Positions 1 through 6,383 of a stretch of 8,779 bases of DNA are shown here, piece by piece. Source of the DNA: Leptospiraceae bacterium (GTDB lineage Bacteria; Spirochaetota; Leptospiria; Turneriellales; Turneriellaceae). Within the stretch, counting starts at the first letter, position 1. Every line of letters starts with the position of its first letter. Location: NCBI GenBank assembly GCA_016788945.1, contig JAEUSA010000257.1:1-8779 (forward strand). Reading direction: 5' to 3'. The translations under genes and the position numbers were made by a program. Under the pieces are notes generated by a model that had not been told where the DNA came from, searched no databases, and saw only the letters and a program-made list of their open reading frames with translations.

Positions 1-263
1 TTACCTTTGAGGTTTGTTTCGCCGGCGAGACTCAGCGCTTCGTGAGCGATTTTGCCCTTGACCGCCAACACCAAAATGTCACCAAATGCCGCCGCGTCGC
101 TGAAAGAGCCGACCGTTATTTTGCCACCGTGCTTTGACGCAAATTCATCCAACTTTTTCGCATCCCGTGTGCCCATTTTGACAGCATAACCATGTTGAAG
201 AAAACCCGCGGCCAAAGTCTGCGCAACCCCGCCCGAACCCAATACGCCAATTTTTTTTGCCAT
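1..263 (-). CDS. NADP-binding oxidoreductase, F420-reductase-like family (partial, N-terminal part)
   Basis: The reverse strand reads from an ATG at 263-261 through 87 codons to the window edge, so the C-terminal part is missing. The protein opens with MAKKIGVLGSGGVAQTLA, a Rossmann beta-alpha-beta start with a GxGxxA dinucleotide loop (residues 9-14). A GTRD motif at 31-34 follows, whose arginine usually contacts the 2'-phosphate of NADP. This pattern is typical of the 'NADPH-dependent F420 reductase / NAD-binding F420_oxidored' family. Many bacteria with members of this family make no F420, so the true substrate is unknown. Upstream, GGTGG (266-270) lies close to the ATG and may act as a weak Shine-Dalgarno site. 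The gene is divergent from the peptidase lipoprotein, with only 47 bases between them. The family is fairly sure; the function is not. Confidence 0.8.
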   Translation of the reverse strand, partial: MAKKIGVLGSGGVAQTLAAGFLQHGYAVKMGTRDAKKLDEFASKHGGKITVGSFSDAAAFGDILVLAVKGKIAHEALSLAGETNLKG

Positions 264-310
264 AACCACCGCCCGTTCAGTAATTGAAATTGACACATTC
301 AGCATAGATT

Positions 311-2206
311 GTGCCATGTCGAGTGAAGTTCTTTAACCTCTCCCGAATCTTCATTCTTTGTTCGCTTGCCTACCTGACGGCGGGCTGCCAGCAATTGCTC
401 GATGCATTGAACGATGCCGATAAGCAAGATGCTGTGGCGACCAACAGCGACCTCGGCAAAGCCGGCAAATGGACGATTCTCGTCTATCTCGATGCCGATA
501 ACAACCTCGAAGGTGCGGGCGTCGGCGACGTGCAAGAGATGGTAAACCGTGCGCAAGCTGCCGGGGGCTTTGGTGCGAATAACTATGTTTATGTGCTGAT
601 GGACCGCATTCCGGGTTATAGCTCGAGCGGTATGCCGAATACGTTTGCCAACTTCGATGGCGCCCGCCTGTTTGAAGTCGTAACGGGAAGCGGTACTCTG
701 ACCTCGCGGTCGCCCGGCGCATATTTCAGTGTGGGTGCAAACGATGGTGCCACAGAACTCAACATGGGCTCGGGCACGCTGCTCGAAAATTTTACCAAAT
801 GGGGTCTGGCGCAAGCAGCGGCAAACGGAAGCGATTACGTATATTTAGATATCTGGGATCACGGTGCCGGCTGGGGCGGTCAGGCGTATGGCGGCAATGC
901 CGTGGCGTGGGATGACACCGACAGCCACGATGCGCTTTCAATCGATGAGATCCGCACGGCAATTACCAATGCGCATGCCGCGGGAACTTCAGGGGGCAAA
1001 AAAGTAACCATTCTCGGTTTTGACGCGTGTTACATGGGAACCGCCGAAAATATTTTGTCGTTCAAAGATATGGTCAAAATTGTCATCGGTTCCGAAGAAG
1101 TTGAACCGGGTAACGGATGGGATTACGAAAACTGGCTGCCCACCGGTGACATCAGCCCGTTCGACCTTGCAAGCAAAGTTGTGACTTCATACGGAACGTA
1201 TTACAACAATCAGGGCGGCAGCAACGTGACACTCGCGGCATATGATTTAACCAAGTCTGCCTCGCTGCAGGGCGCGATCGATAATTTCGTCAGCGCGGTT
1301 GGCAGCACGACGTCGAGTCAGGTCACCACCGCCCGCTCGCAGGTGCAGAATTACAATAACAACATGGCGGTCGATTTATACCACTTTGCCGCGCTGATGA
1401 ACATACCAGAATCGAATGGTGTGAAGACCGCGGTATCTAACATGGTTATTAAAGAGACACACACCGCGGGCGGCTCGGTGCGAAATTCATACGGTATGTC
1501 GATTTATTTCCCGACCTCGCCATCCAGTTATGACTCGACATATAACAATACGGTGATTGCCAGCGCCACCAAGTGGGATGAATTTATTTCAGGAAAGCTG
1601 AGTACGTATCAGGCAAGCACGACCGAACCGGGCGATGCGACCTGCGGCGCAGAACCCAATGACTCTCCCTCAACGGCAAAAGCGATACATACCCTTGTTA
1701 CCGGCGGAACGCCGTGCACCGGATATGTCTATACATCTACCGATGTGGATTATTACCGATTCAGCCTCGATGCATTACCCACAGGCGTGGCACAAACAAC
1801 CAAAACTCTGACTGTGTCGCTGACCAACATACCAGCTGGCGCAAATTTTGACGTCTATGTATTTGTCCCTTTCTTTAGCCCCTCGTCGGCGATCGCGATC
1901 GGCGGTGCGGCAGCCAATAACGGCAGTGAATCGTTTCAGATTGAATTATCGACGGGCAAGGTGACCTACACTGCCCCCAATCTGTCTGCCTATAACGGTG
2001 GAATTTGTGATCCGGGCAGCACGACGAATATCCTCAACCAATATGGATATTGTTACGGACAGGGCACTATTGTCACTGCCGCCGTGCCGCACAATTTTTA
2101 CATCATCGTCCGGGGTAAGAGCAATTCTTATAGCCAGGTCGGCAAATACACACTGACCGTATCTGCGGCAAACGTCACGATTGGAGCCCCGGTTGCCAAT
2201 GATTAA
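311..2206 (+). CDS. Clostripain-family (C11) cysteine peptidase lipoprotein with C-terminal PPC-like domain
   Basis: This is a predicted secreted, lipid-anchored cysteine peptidase of 631 aa. A basic and hydrophobic N-terminus leads to the lipobox LTAGC, with Cys26 as the likely lipidated residue. The C11 domain runs from about residue 53 (KWTILVYLDADNNLE) to about 430. The catalytic pair is visible as His184 in YLDIWDHGAGWGG and Cys240 in ILGFDACYMG. SEEVEPGNGWDY (261-272) matches the family's conserved stretch after the catalytic Cys. Known clostripains cleave after Arg or Lys; specificity here is unproven. Residues about 445-618 resemble a bacterial pre-peptidase C-terminal (PPC) beta-sandwich (EPNDSPSTAKAI, DVDYYRFSL, GKYTLTV), and four cysteines there (445, 469, 566, 581) could form disulfides. 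The start is uncertain: GTG 311 or GTG 323. The second gives a cleaner signal peptide (MKFFNLSRIF...), and neither has a convincing ribosome-binding site. The last 8 bases overlap the next gene. Confidence 0.88.
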   Translation: MPCRVKFFNLSRIFILCSLAYLTAGCQQLLDALNDADKQDAVATNSDLGKAGKWTILVYLDADNNLEGAGVGDVQEMVNRAQAAGGFGANNYVYVLMDRIPGYSSSGMPNTFANFDGARLFEVVTGSGTLTSRSPGAYFSVGANDGATELNMGSGTLLENFTKWGLAQAAANGSDYVYLDIWDHGAGWGGQAYGGNAVAWDDTDSHDALSIDEIRTAITNAHAAGTSGGKKVTILGFDACYMGTAENILSFKDMVKIVIGSEEVEPGNGWDYENWLPTGDISPFDLASKVVTSYGTYYNNQGGSNVTLAAYDLTKSASLQGAIDNFVSAVGSTTSSQVTTARSQVQNYNNNMAVDLYHFAALMNIPESNGVKTAVSNMVIKETHTAGGSVRNSYGMSIYFPTSPSSYDSTYNNTVIASATKWDEFISGKLSTYQASTTEPGDATCGAEPNDSPSTAKAIHTLVTGGTPCTGYVYTSTDVDYYRFSLDALPTGVAQTTKTLTVSLTNIPAGANFDVYVFVPFFSPSSAIAIGGAAANNGSESFQIELSTGKVTYTAPNLSAYNGGICDPGSTTNILNQYGYCYGQGTIVTAAVPHNFYIIVRGKSNSYSQVGKYTLTVSAANVTIGAPVAND

Positions 2207-2546
2207 TTCATGCAAATTCGCCGCTTTCACCATATCTTGCGCCTTGCTCATCGGTGCGTGTTCTTCTAAAACCAAAGCAGAAGAAAACATCGCCAAACCC
2301 GAGGTTGTACAACCGATGGGACAAATCGAAACGGTCACCGGCGTCGTCGCCGTGAACGACAACAACGGCAATCCGCAAGTCTTGATCGAAGTCAAAAAAG
2401 ATACGCGCTCAAAAATTTCGTATGAAGTCACCGGCAACCAGAAAGACGCCGTGGCCGCGCGCAAAGGCAAAAAAATTACTGCCACCGGCATCGTACGTAA
2501 CTTAAGCCCATTCCACAAACTCATCGACGTCAGTACCATTGAATAA
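2199..2546 (+). CDS. Small predicted lipoprotein, function unknown
   Basis: This protein of 115 aa belongs to no family I recognise. It begins with a lipoprotein signal peptide (MINSCKFAAFTISCALLIGAC) whose lipobox LIGAC puts the lipidated Cys at residue 21, followed by SSKTKAEE. The mature part (about 40-115) alternates short hydrophobic strands with charged turns (IETVTGVVAV, PQVLIEVKK, KKITATGIVRNL, LIDVSTIE), which would fit a small OB-fold-like beta barrel; this is an inference from pattern only. I chose ATG 2199 rather than an in-frame TTG at 2181 because it gives a standard-length signal peptide. It overlaps the end of the peptidase gene by 8 bases (ATGATTAA). GGAG at 2183-2186 is a rather distant ribosome-binding candidate, so translation may be coupled to the peptidase gene. 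A beta-barrel gene follows after 13 bases. Confidence 0.8.
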   Translation: MINSCKFAAFTISCALLIGACSSKTKAEENIAKPEVVQPMGQIETVTGVVAVNDNNGNPQVLIEVKKDTRSKISYEVTGNQKDAVAARKGKKITATGIVRNLSPFHKLIDVSTIE

Positions 2547-2547
2547 C

Positions 2548-2554
2548 TGAGGAG
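2548..2554 (+). promoter_or_regulatory. Strong ribosome-binding site of the outer-membrane protein gene
   Basis: TGAGGAG ends 5 bases before ATG 2560. It is one of the two clear Shine-Dalgarno sites in the window, and it contrasts with the weak or absent sites before the flanking peptidase and VOC genes. Confidence 0.8.
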
Positions 2555-2559
2555 ATTAC

Positions 2560-3498
2560 ATGAAGACGATTTACCTGACTTTGCTGGTTGTATTATTCAC
2601 CGGCTCAACTCTCTCTGCCGCCAAAGCGAAGGCGGCACCTGCTGCAGCGCAAGCAGCGGCGCCGGTGGCGCCCGCAGCAGAAGAAAAGGAGAAAGAGAAA
2701 ATTCCCAAAAAATCTGCATTCCGTTTGCAGATCGGTTTTGTCACAGGTGTACAGGCAGGCCCGATCGGTTCAAACAGCCTGATTCAGAAAGACGTCGATA
2801 GCATGACCAGCGCAGTCAACGCGGCAAATCTTGCGGCCCCGTCGGGTTCACCTCCAGCGGCGGTGACCAACATGTCGGCCGTGACCTACGCTGTACCGCT
2901 CGGACTTTCGCTGCAGACTGTACTGTTTGATTTCTTCCGCATTCGCGTACACGCGACCTATGATATTCCGATACCGACCGTGAATGAATATACCGACACC
3001 AGCAGCGGAGCGACAAAAACCTTCCGCTCCGATATTCGCGTGAGCCAACTGCAGGTGCCGCTGCTTTTTATGTTCGATATCCCCGTCGGGCGCGAAAATA
3101 ACATCTATCTCGGTGGTGGGCCGACTCTGTACTGGGGCACCATCGAAAAAACGATCAGCGAAACGAATAAGAACACAGGTGTTTCGCTAAATGACACCGA
3201 CCGCCTTCAGGGTTTCGCGTATGGGCCGACATTTATCATCGGCATCCAGAGACGCCTGTCACCGGCAGTCTCCTTGAGCGCAGACTTTCTCTACCAGATG
3301 GGGGCACGCGGTGGTTTTAAAGACAAACACGAGAATGATGCCAGCAATAACAACCCGACCGGATTCAGCGATCTGAACGGCAACTCGGGCAGTGAAAAGA
3401 ACGCAAGCGACGGAAAGTTCAATGACGGTACTCCGAAAATTATGAACTATGAAGGGGTTCGTTTTCTGCTGTCGCTGAACCTGCATCTCGATTTCTGA
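2560..3498 (+). CDS. Outer-membrane beta-barrel protein (porin-like)
   Basis: A 312-aa protein with a Sec signal peptide (MKTIYLTLLVVLFTGSTLSA, cleavage probably after residue 20). A linker of about 30 residues rich in Ala and Pro and then Glu and Lys (AAPAAAQAAAPVAPAA, EEKEKEKIPKK) follows, before the barrel begins near residue 53. The rest shows alternating amphipathic strands (FRLQIGFVTG, YAVPLGLSLQ, FFRIRVHATYDI, NIYLGGGPTLYWG, FAYGPTFIIGIQRRL, VSLSADFLYQMG). The final strand RFLLSLNLHLDF ends in the C-terminal Phe that the BAM machinery recognises. A hydrophilic stretch rich in Asn, Gly, Asp and Ser at about 251-292 lies between the last two strands and is probably a surface loop. The overall look is of the OmpA-transmembrane/OMP_b-brl superfamily. 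The transported substrate or adhesive role cannot be told. It probably shares a transcript with the two lipoprotein genes upstream. Confidence 0.82.
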   Translation: MKTIYLTLLVVLFTGSTLSAAKAKAAPAAAQAAAPVAPAAEEKEKEKIPKKSAFRLQIGFVTGVQAGPIGSNSLIQKDVDSMTSAVNAANLAAPSGSPPAAVTNMSAVTYAVPLGLSLQTVLFDFFRIRVHATYDIPIPTVNEYTDTSSGATKTFRSDIRVSQLQVPLLFMFDIPVGRENNIYLGGGPTLYWGTIEKTISETNKNTGVSLNDTDRLQGFAYGPTFIIGIQRRLSPAVSLSADFLYQMGARGGFKDKHENDASNNNPTGFSDLNGNSGSEKNASDGKFNDGTPKIMNYEGVRFLLSLNLHLDF

Positions 3499-3530
3499 TC
3501 GCGGCGCCAACGTAGCGACCCGGCTGCCCA

Positions 3531-3953
3531 ATGCAACCCCGCCTGCACCTCGTCACGCTGGGCGTCAGCGACCTCGAAAAAACGGCCCGCTTCTACGAGG
3601 CATTATTCGGCATCACCCGATCTGGGCAGAGTCAGGGTGATGTCGTCTTTCTCAAACTGGATAGTTTCGTGCTCTCTTTATTTCCGCTTTCGGCACTCGC
3701 CGAAGATGCCGGCATCGCCAACGACTGCGGTAACTATCGCGGCTTCTCGCTTGCGCACAATGCGCGCTCGGAAGCCGAGGTCGATTCCCTGTTCGAATCT
3801 GCCATCGCCATAGGCGCCAAGGCCGTTAAAAAGCCGCAAAAAGCGGCCTGGAGAGGCTATTCGAGTTATGTAGCGGATCCCTCAGGGAACCTGCTGGAAA
3901 TCGCCTACAATCCGTTTTTCCCGTTTGGGGCAGCAAGCGACCTCGATATCTGA
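3531..3953 (+). CDS. VOC-superfamily (glyoxalase/bleomycin-resistance fold) protein
   Basis: A 140-aa single-module VOC protein. The N-terminal strand HLVTLGVSDLEKTARFYEALFG and the C-terminal YSSYVADPSGNLLEIAYNP are the standard first and last motifs of the fold. His6, His76 (GFSLAH) and Glu123 (LLEI) sit where such enzymes place metal ligands, so metal binding is plausible. VOC members include glyoxalase I, fosfomycin- and bleomycin-resistance proteins and extradiol dioxygenases; nothing here singles out one of these. The start ATG 3531 has no visible Shine-Dalgarno site, and 32 bases separate it from the outer-membrane protein gene. A non-coding leader follows before prs, so this gene may end the first transcription unit. 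Confidence 0.85.
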   Translation: MQPRLHLVTLGVSDLEKTARFYEALFGITRSGQSQGDVVFLKLDSFVLSLFPLSALAEDAGIANDCGNYRGFSLAHNARSEAEVDSLFESAIAIGAKAVKKPQKAAWRGYSSYVADPSGNLLEIAYNPFFPFGAASDLDI

Positions 3954-3970
3954 ACCTGAGCCCATTTCTG

Positions 3971-3990
3971 CGCGGTGCCGGGCACCTGCG
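3971..3990 (+). other. GC-rich hairpin after the VOC gene
   Basis: GGTGC (3974-3978), loop CGG, and GCACC (3982-3986) form a stem that CGC (3971-3973) and GCG (3988-3990) extend past a one-base bulge. It lies 15 bases after the VOC stop. There is no T-run behind it, so it is not a classical intrinsic terminator. It could be a Rho-assisted end or only an mRNA 3' stabiliser. Confidence 0.35.
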
Positions 3991-4047
3991 TGATTATCCC
4001 GGCAGTTTACGTTTGTAAATGGTTTACAGTGTGTCTGAAAAAGCCAT

Positions 4048-4063
4048 TTTAGCCGGCGCTAAA
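4048..4063 (+). promoter_or_regulatory. Hairpin in the prs leader
   Basis: TTTAGC, loop CGGC, and GCTAAA give a perfect 6-bp stem. It is followed by GGATTTTTGG, so it is terminator-like with a short T5 run, and it ends 22 bases before the prs ATG. A second small inverted repeat, TTTAC-GTTT-GTAAA, lies at 4006-4019. A role in prs control (attenuation or start access) is possible but unproven. I see no consensus -35/-10 pair in 3957-4085. Confidence 0.35.
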
Positions 4064-4085
4064 GGATTTTTGGCGTGGCAGACGC

Positions 4086-5027
4086 ATGGTCGAAGCAGAA
4101 ATCAAAGTAATCTCCGGGCGCTCTAACCCTGAACTCGCTCAGGAAATAGCCGATGCTATGGGCATTAAGCTCGGCGGGGTTGAGTGCAAGCGTTTCAGCG
4201 ATGGGGAAATCTCCGTAAAAATTTCGGAAAATGTGCGTGGAACCGATGTTTTTGTCATACAGTCGACATCCAACCCCGCGAACGACAACCTGATGGAGCT
4301 CATGCTGATTGTCGACGCCCTGCGCCGTGCGTCAGCGCGCCGTATTACCGCCGTCATACCCTACTACGGTTATGCCCGCCAAGATCGCAAGGTTGAACCT
4401 CGCGTGCCGATTTCGGCAAAGGTTGTGGCGACAATGCTCGAGGCGATCGGCGTCAAACGCGTGCTGTCGATGGACCTGCACGCCAACCAGATTCAGGGAT
4501 TTTTCGAAATTCCCGTCGATCATCTGTTCGGCGCGCCGATTCTGATTAAATATTTTCGCGAACTATCGATGAACGATCTCGTCATTGTTTCACCCGATGT
4601 CGGCGGCGCTGAACGGGCCCGGTTCTTCGGTAAGCAGCTGGGTGCGAGCATGGCAATCATCGACAAACGCCGCGAGCGCGCCAACGAAGCAGAAGTCATG
4701 CACATCGTCGGCAATGTCGAGGGCAAAAATTGCCTGCTCATCGACGACATGATTGATACCGCGGGTACAATCTGCAAGGCAGCGCTGGCGCTTAAAGAAA
4801 AAGGCGCGCAGAAAATCATCGCCTCGGCAACGCACGGTGTGCTGTCGGGCAGTGCGATTCAGAACCTGATCGGCAGCCCAATAGACGAGGTGGTCGTGAC
4901 GAACACGCTTAAGATCTCGGATGAAAAACGGTTTCCGCGCATGCGCGTGCTTTCGGTGGGTTCCATTTTTGCCACCGCAATCCAGCGCATCCACGAAGAA
5001 AAATCTGTGAGCTCGTTATTTTTATGA
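4086..5027 (+). CDS. prs: Ribose-phosphate pyrophosphokinase (PRPP synthase, class I)
   Basis: Prs transfers pyrophosphate from ATP to ribose-5-phosphate and makes PRPP, the cytosolic precursor for purines, pyrimidines, histidine, tryptophan and NAD. The 313-aa length is typical of class I enzymes. Visible motifs are FSDGE (37-41), YGYARQDRK (94-102, ATP site), DLHANQIQGFF (130-140, PRPP synthase signature with His132), the flexible catalytic-loop residues KRR at 194-196, and the PRPP/ribose-5-phosphate loop DDMIDTAGT (220-228). The C-terminus SVSSLFL matches the family's usual SVSSLF ending. All key residues are intact, so it should be active. It has no strong Shine-Dalgarno site before ATG 4086. 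It heads the run prs-rplY-pth, an order also known in Firmicutes (prs-ctc-pth), and the next gene follows after 44 bases. Confidence 0.97.
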   Translation: MVEAEIKVISGRSNPELAQEIADAMGIKLGGVECKRFSDGEISVKISENVRGTDVFVIQSTSNPANDNLMELMLIVDALRRASARRITAVIPYYGYARQDRKVEPRVPISAKVVATMLEAIGVKRVLSMDLHANQIQGFFEIPVDHLFGAPILIKYFRELSMNDLVIVSPDVGGAERARFFGKQLGASMAIIDKRRERANEAEVMHIVGNVEGKNCLLIDDMIDTAGTICKAALALKEKGAQKIIASATHGVLSGSAIQNLIGSPIDEVVVTNTLKISDEKRFPRMRVLSVGSIFATAIQRIHEEKSVSSLFL

Positions 5028-5059
5028 AATTCATGATATGAAGCCAAGCGGCCAAAATT

Positions 5060-5064
5060 AGGAG
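5060..5064 (+). promoter_or_regulatory. Ribosome-binding site of rplY
   Basis: AGGAG lies 7 bases before ATG 5072, a good match in sequence and spacing. It fixes the rplY start. Confidence 0.8.
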
Positions 5065-5071
5065 AAAAGAA

Positions 5072-5722
5072 ATGGAAAAGGCGACACTGAAAGCACAAAA
5101 AAGGGACACCAAGATCGGCGGCAAGAATCTGCTGCGCGCAGGAATTATTCCCGCAGTGATTTACAATCACGGAAAAAGCGAAAGCATTCAGGTGCTCGAG
5201 AAGGATACGCGTAAGCTGTTCGCACACGGTATTTCTGAATCGCGCCTGATCGACCTCGACGTCGAAGGGAAAATTGAACAGGTATTCGTAAAAGATTACC
5301 AGACGCATCCGGTAAACGAAATGCTGCAGCATCTCGACTTCTACCGCGTATCGCAAGATGAAAAACTCCGTACGCGCATCGCAGTACACATTGAAGGCAA
5401 AGCCGAAGGTGTTAAGAATGGCGGCATCATGGAAGTGTTCCTCACCGAGGTTCCTTACGAAACATATCCGAAATACCTCAGCGAATTCCTCACGATTGAT
5501 GTTTCACATCTGCAGATCGGCGACTCACTGCACGTCAGCGACGTGAAACTGCCGCCTGACAGCAAGATTCTGATGGATCCGCAAACTGTCATCTGCCACG
5601 TAACGCACCAGGCTAAAGAAGAAGCGCCGGTGGCCGCAGCTGCGGCGCCAGGTGCTGCTGCACCTGCTGCTGAAGCAGCAAAAACAGAAGGTGCGGCCAA
5701 GGCTGAACCCGCAAAGAAATAA
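5072..5722 (+). CDS. rplY: 50S ribosomal protein L25, long form (CTC/TL5 type)
   Basis: This protein binds 5S rRNA in the large ribosomal subunit; the related Ctc protein of Bacillus is stress-induced. The 216 residues follow the two-domain plan. An L25 domain covers about 3-92 (LRAGIIPAVIYNHG, then VFVKDYQTHPVNEMLQHLDFYRV), and a CTC beta-domain covers about 98-183 (VHIEGKAEGVKNGGIMEVFLTEV, FLTIDVSHLQIGDSLHVSDVKLP). A low-complexity tail of Ala, Pro, Glu and Lys (184-216, ending AEPAKK) is probably disordered and may touch RNA. The E. coli L25 has only the first domain. The start at ATG 5072 is backed by a good ribosome-binding site. It lies between prs and the pth homologue, 27 bases before the latter. 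Confidence 0.95.
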   Translation: MEKATLKAQKRDTKIGGKNLLRAGIIPAVIYNHGKSESIQVLEKDTRKLFAHGISESRLIDLDVEGKIEQVFVKDYQTHPVNEMLQHLDFYRVSQDEKLRTRIAVHIEGKAEGVKNGGIMEVFLTEVPYETYPKYLSEFLTIDVSHLQIGDSLHVSDVKLPPDSKILMDPQTVICHVTHQAKEEAPVAAAAAPGAAAPAAEAAKTEGAAKAEPAKK

Positions 5723-5725
5723 TTT

Positions 5726-5741
5726 CCTGACGCGGTTCAGG
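5726..5741 (+). promoter_or_regulatory. Hairpin between rplY and pth overlapping the likely pth ribosome-binding site
   Basis: CCTGA (5726-5730), a 6-base loop, and TCAGG (5737-5741) form a perfect 5-bp stem right after the rplY stop, followed by TTTATTG. The AGG at 5739-5741, the only Shine-Dalgarno candidate for ATG 5750 (8-base spacer), lies in the 3' arm. The hairpin could lower pth translation, or act as a weak terminator or processing site between rplY and the genes downstream. Confidence 0.4.
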
Positions 5742-5749
5742 TTTATTGA

Positions 5750-6379
5750 ATGGCGCTATCGAATCTGAAACTGGTCATCGGTCTCGGCAATCCCGGTGAC
5801 CGGTACATGAACAACCGCAAGAACATCGGCTTCAAAGTAGTCGATGTTCTTGCTAACAATACCGGCATTCAAATTAAGACAAAGAAAAAAAAATCGCTGC
5901 TTGGTCAGGGCGACTTCGAAGGCCATGATATAGTTCTGCTCAAACCGCAAACTTTCATGGATCTGTCGGGTGAAGCGGTACTCTATATCGCTTCGTTTCT
6001 GCGCGTACAGGTATCTAACATCATTGTCGTGCACGACGACATCACGATGAAATATGGTGAGGTCGTGGTCGCACAAGGCCCACCAGAAATTCCCAATATC
6101 GGCGTTGAATCGATTGCCCGTGGCCTTAAATCTGACAAGTTTGTCCGTATACGCATGGGTGTAGGCCCTGTAAAAATACGCGGCAAAGAAATACCGAACC
6201 CGAAAGAGAACGAGATCAAAGCATTTATGTTGTCGGATTTCACACTCGAAGAAAACATGAAAATCATCGAAGTCATCAACGATGCTGAAGCCGCGCTACG
6301 CTCGATTCTCACGCAGGATATCAAAGACGTGCTCGCGCGCTTCAAACTCGGCGCGAAGTTTTCCAAAAACAACGCCTGA
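5750..6379 (+). CDS. pth: Peptidyl-tRNA hydrolase homologue with substituted active site
   Basis: Pth normally hydrolyses peptidyl-tRNA released from stalled ribosomes and recycles the tRNA. The fold is unmistakable in this 209-aa protein: LKLVIGLGNPGDRYMNNRKN (6-25), LLKPQTFMDLSGEAV (63-77), NIIVVHDDITMKYGE (90-104) and FVRIRMGVG (131-139). Yet the residues that define catalysis differ. In E. coli numbering, His20 (RHN) is Lys24 (RKN), Asn68 (FMN) is Asp71 and Asn114 is Ile117. The GGGHGGHNG loop has become GPPEIPNIG (110-118). The Asn of GLGNPG (Asn14) and the Asp of HDD (Asp96) remain. The frame is open over the whole length and motif spacing matches the family without gaps, so this is not simple decay. 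It is either a pseudoenzyme that may still bind tRNA, or an enzyme with a different mechanism. A run of nine A (5885-5893) encodes part of a KTKKKK patch. The gene sits 4 bases before tilS. Confidence 0.88.
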   Translation: MALSNLKLVIGLGNPGDRYMNNRKNIGFKVVDVLANNTGIQIKTKKKKSLLGQGDFEGHDIVLLKPQTFMDLSGEAVLYIASFLRVQVSNIIVVHDDITMKYGEVVVAQGPPEIPNIGVESIARGLKSDKFVRIRMGVGPVKIRGKEIPNPKENEIKAFMLSDFTLEENMKIIEVINDAEAALRSILTQDIKDVLARFKLGAKFSKNNA

Positions 6380-6383
6380 TCCG

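Noticed and set aside
290..310. TTGACA (290-295) as a -35 box before the peptidase gene
   Set aside because: The only -10-like sequence (TAGATT, 305-310) is 9 bases away, far from the usual 16-18, and the site at normal distance does not resemble a -10 box.
311..814. Minus-strand open frames opposite the start of the peptidase gene
   Set aside because: They overlap the signal peptide and C11 domain coding region and show no domain features of their own.
1946..2539. Minus-strand open frame of 197 codons across the peptidase end and the small lipoprotein gene
   Set aside because: It lies opposite two well-supported genes, shows no recognisable domain, and its composition fits an antisense shadow.
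3971..3990. Hairpin as a true intrinsic terminator of the VOC gene
   Set aside because: The stem is good but the bases after it (TGATTATCCC) are not a T-run; kept only as a low-confidence structure.
6282..6383. Upstream ATG extension of tilS into pth
   Set aside because: The 34 extra residues are read from the pth 3' end out of frame, are rich in Arg and Ser, and have no counterpart in TilS; GTG 6384 gives the usual distance to the PP-loop.
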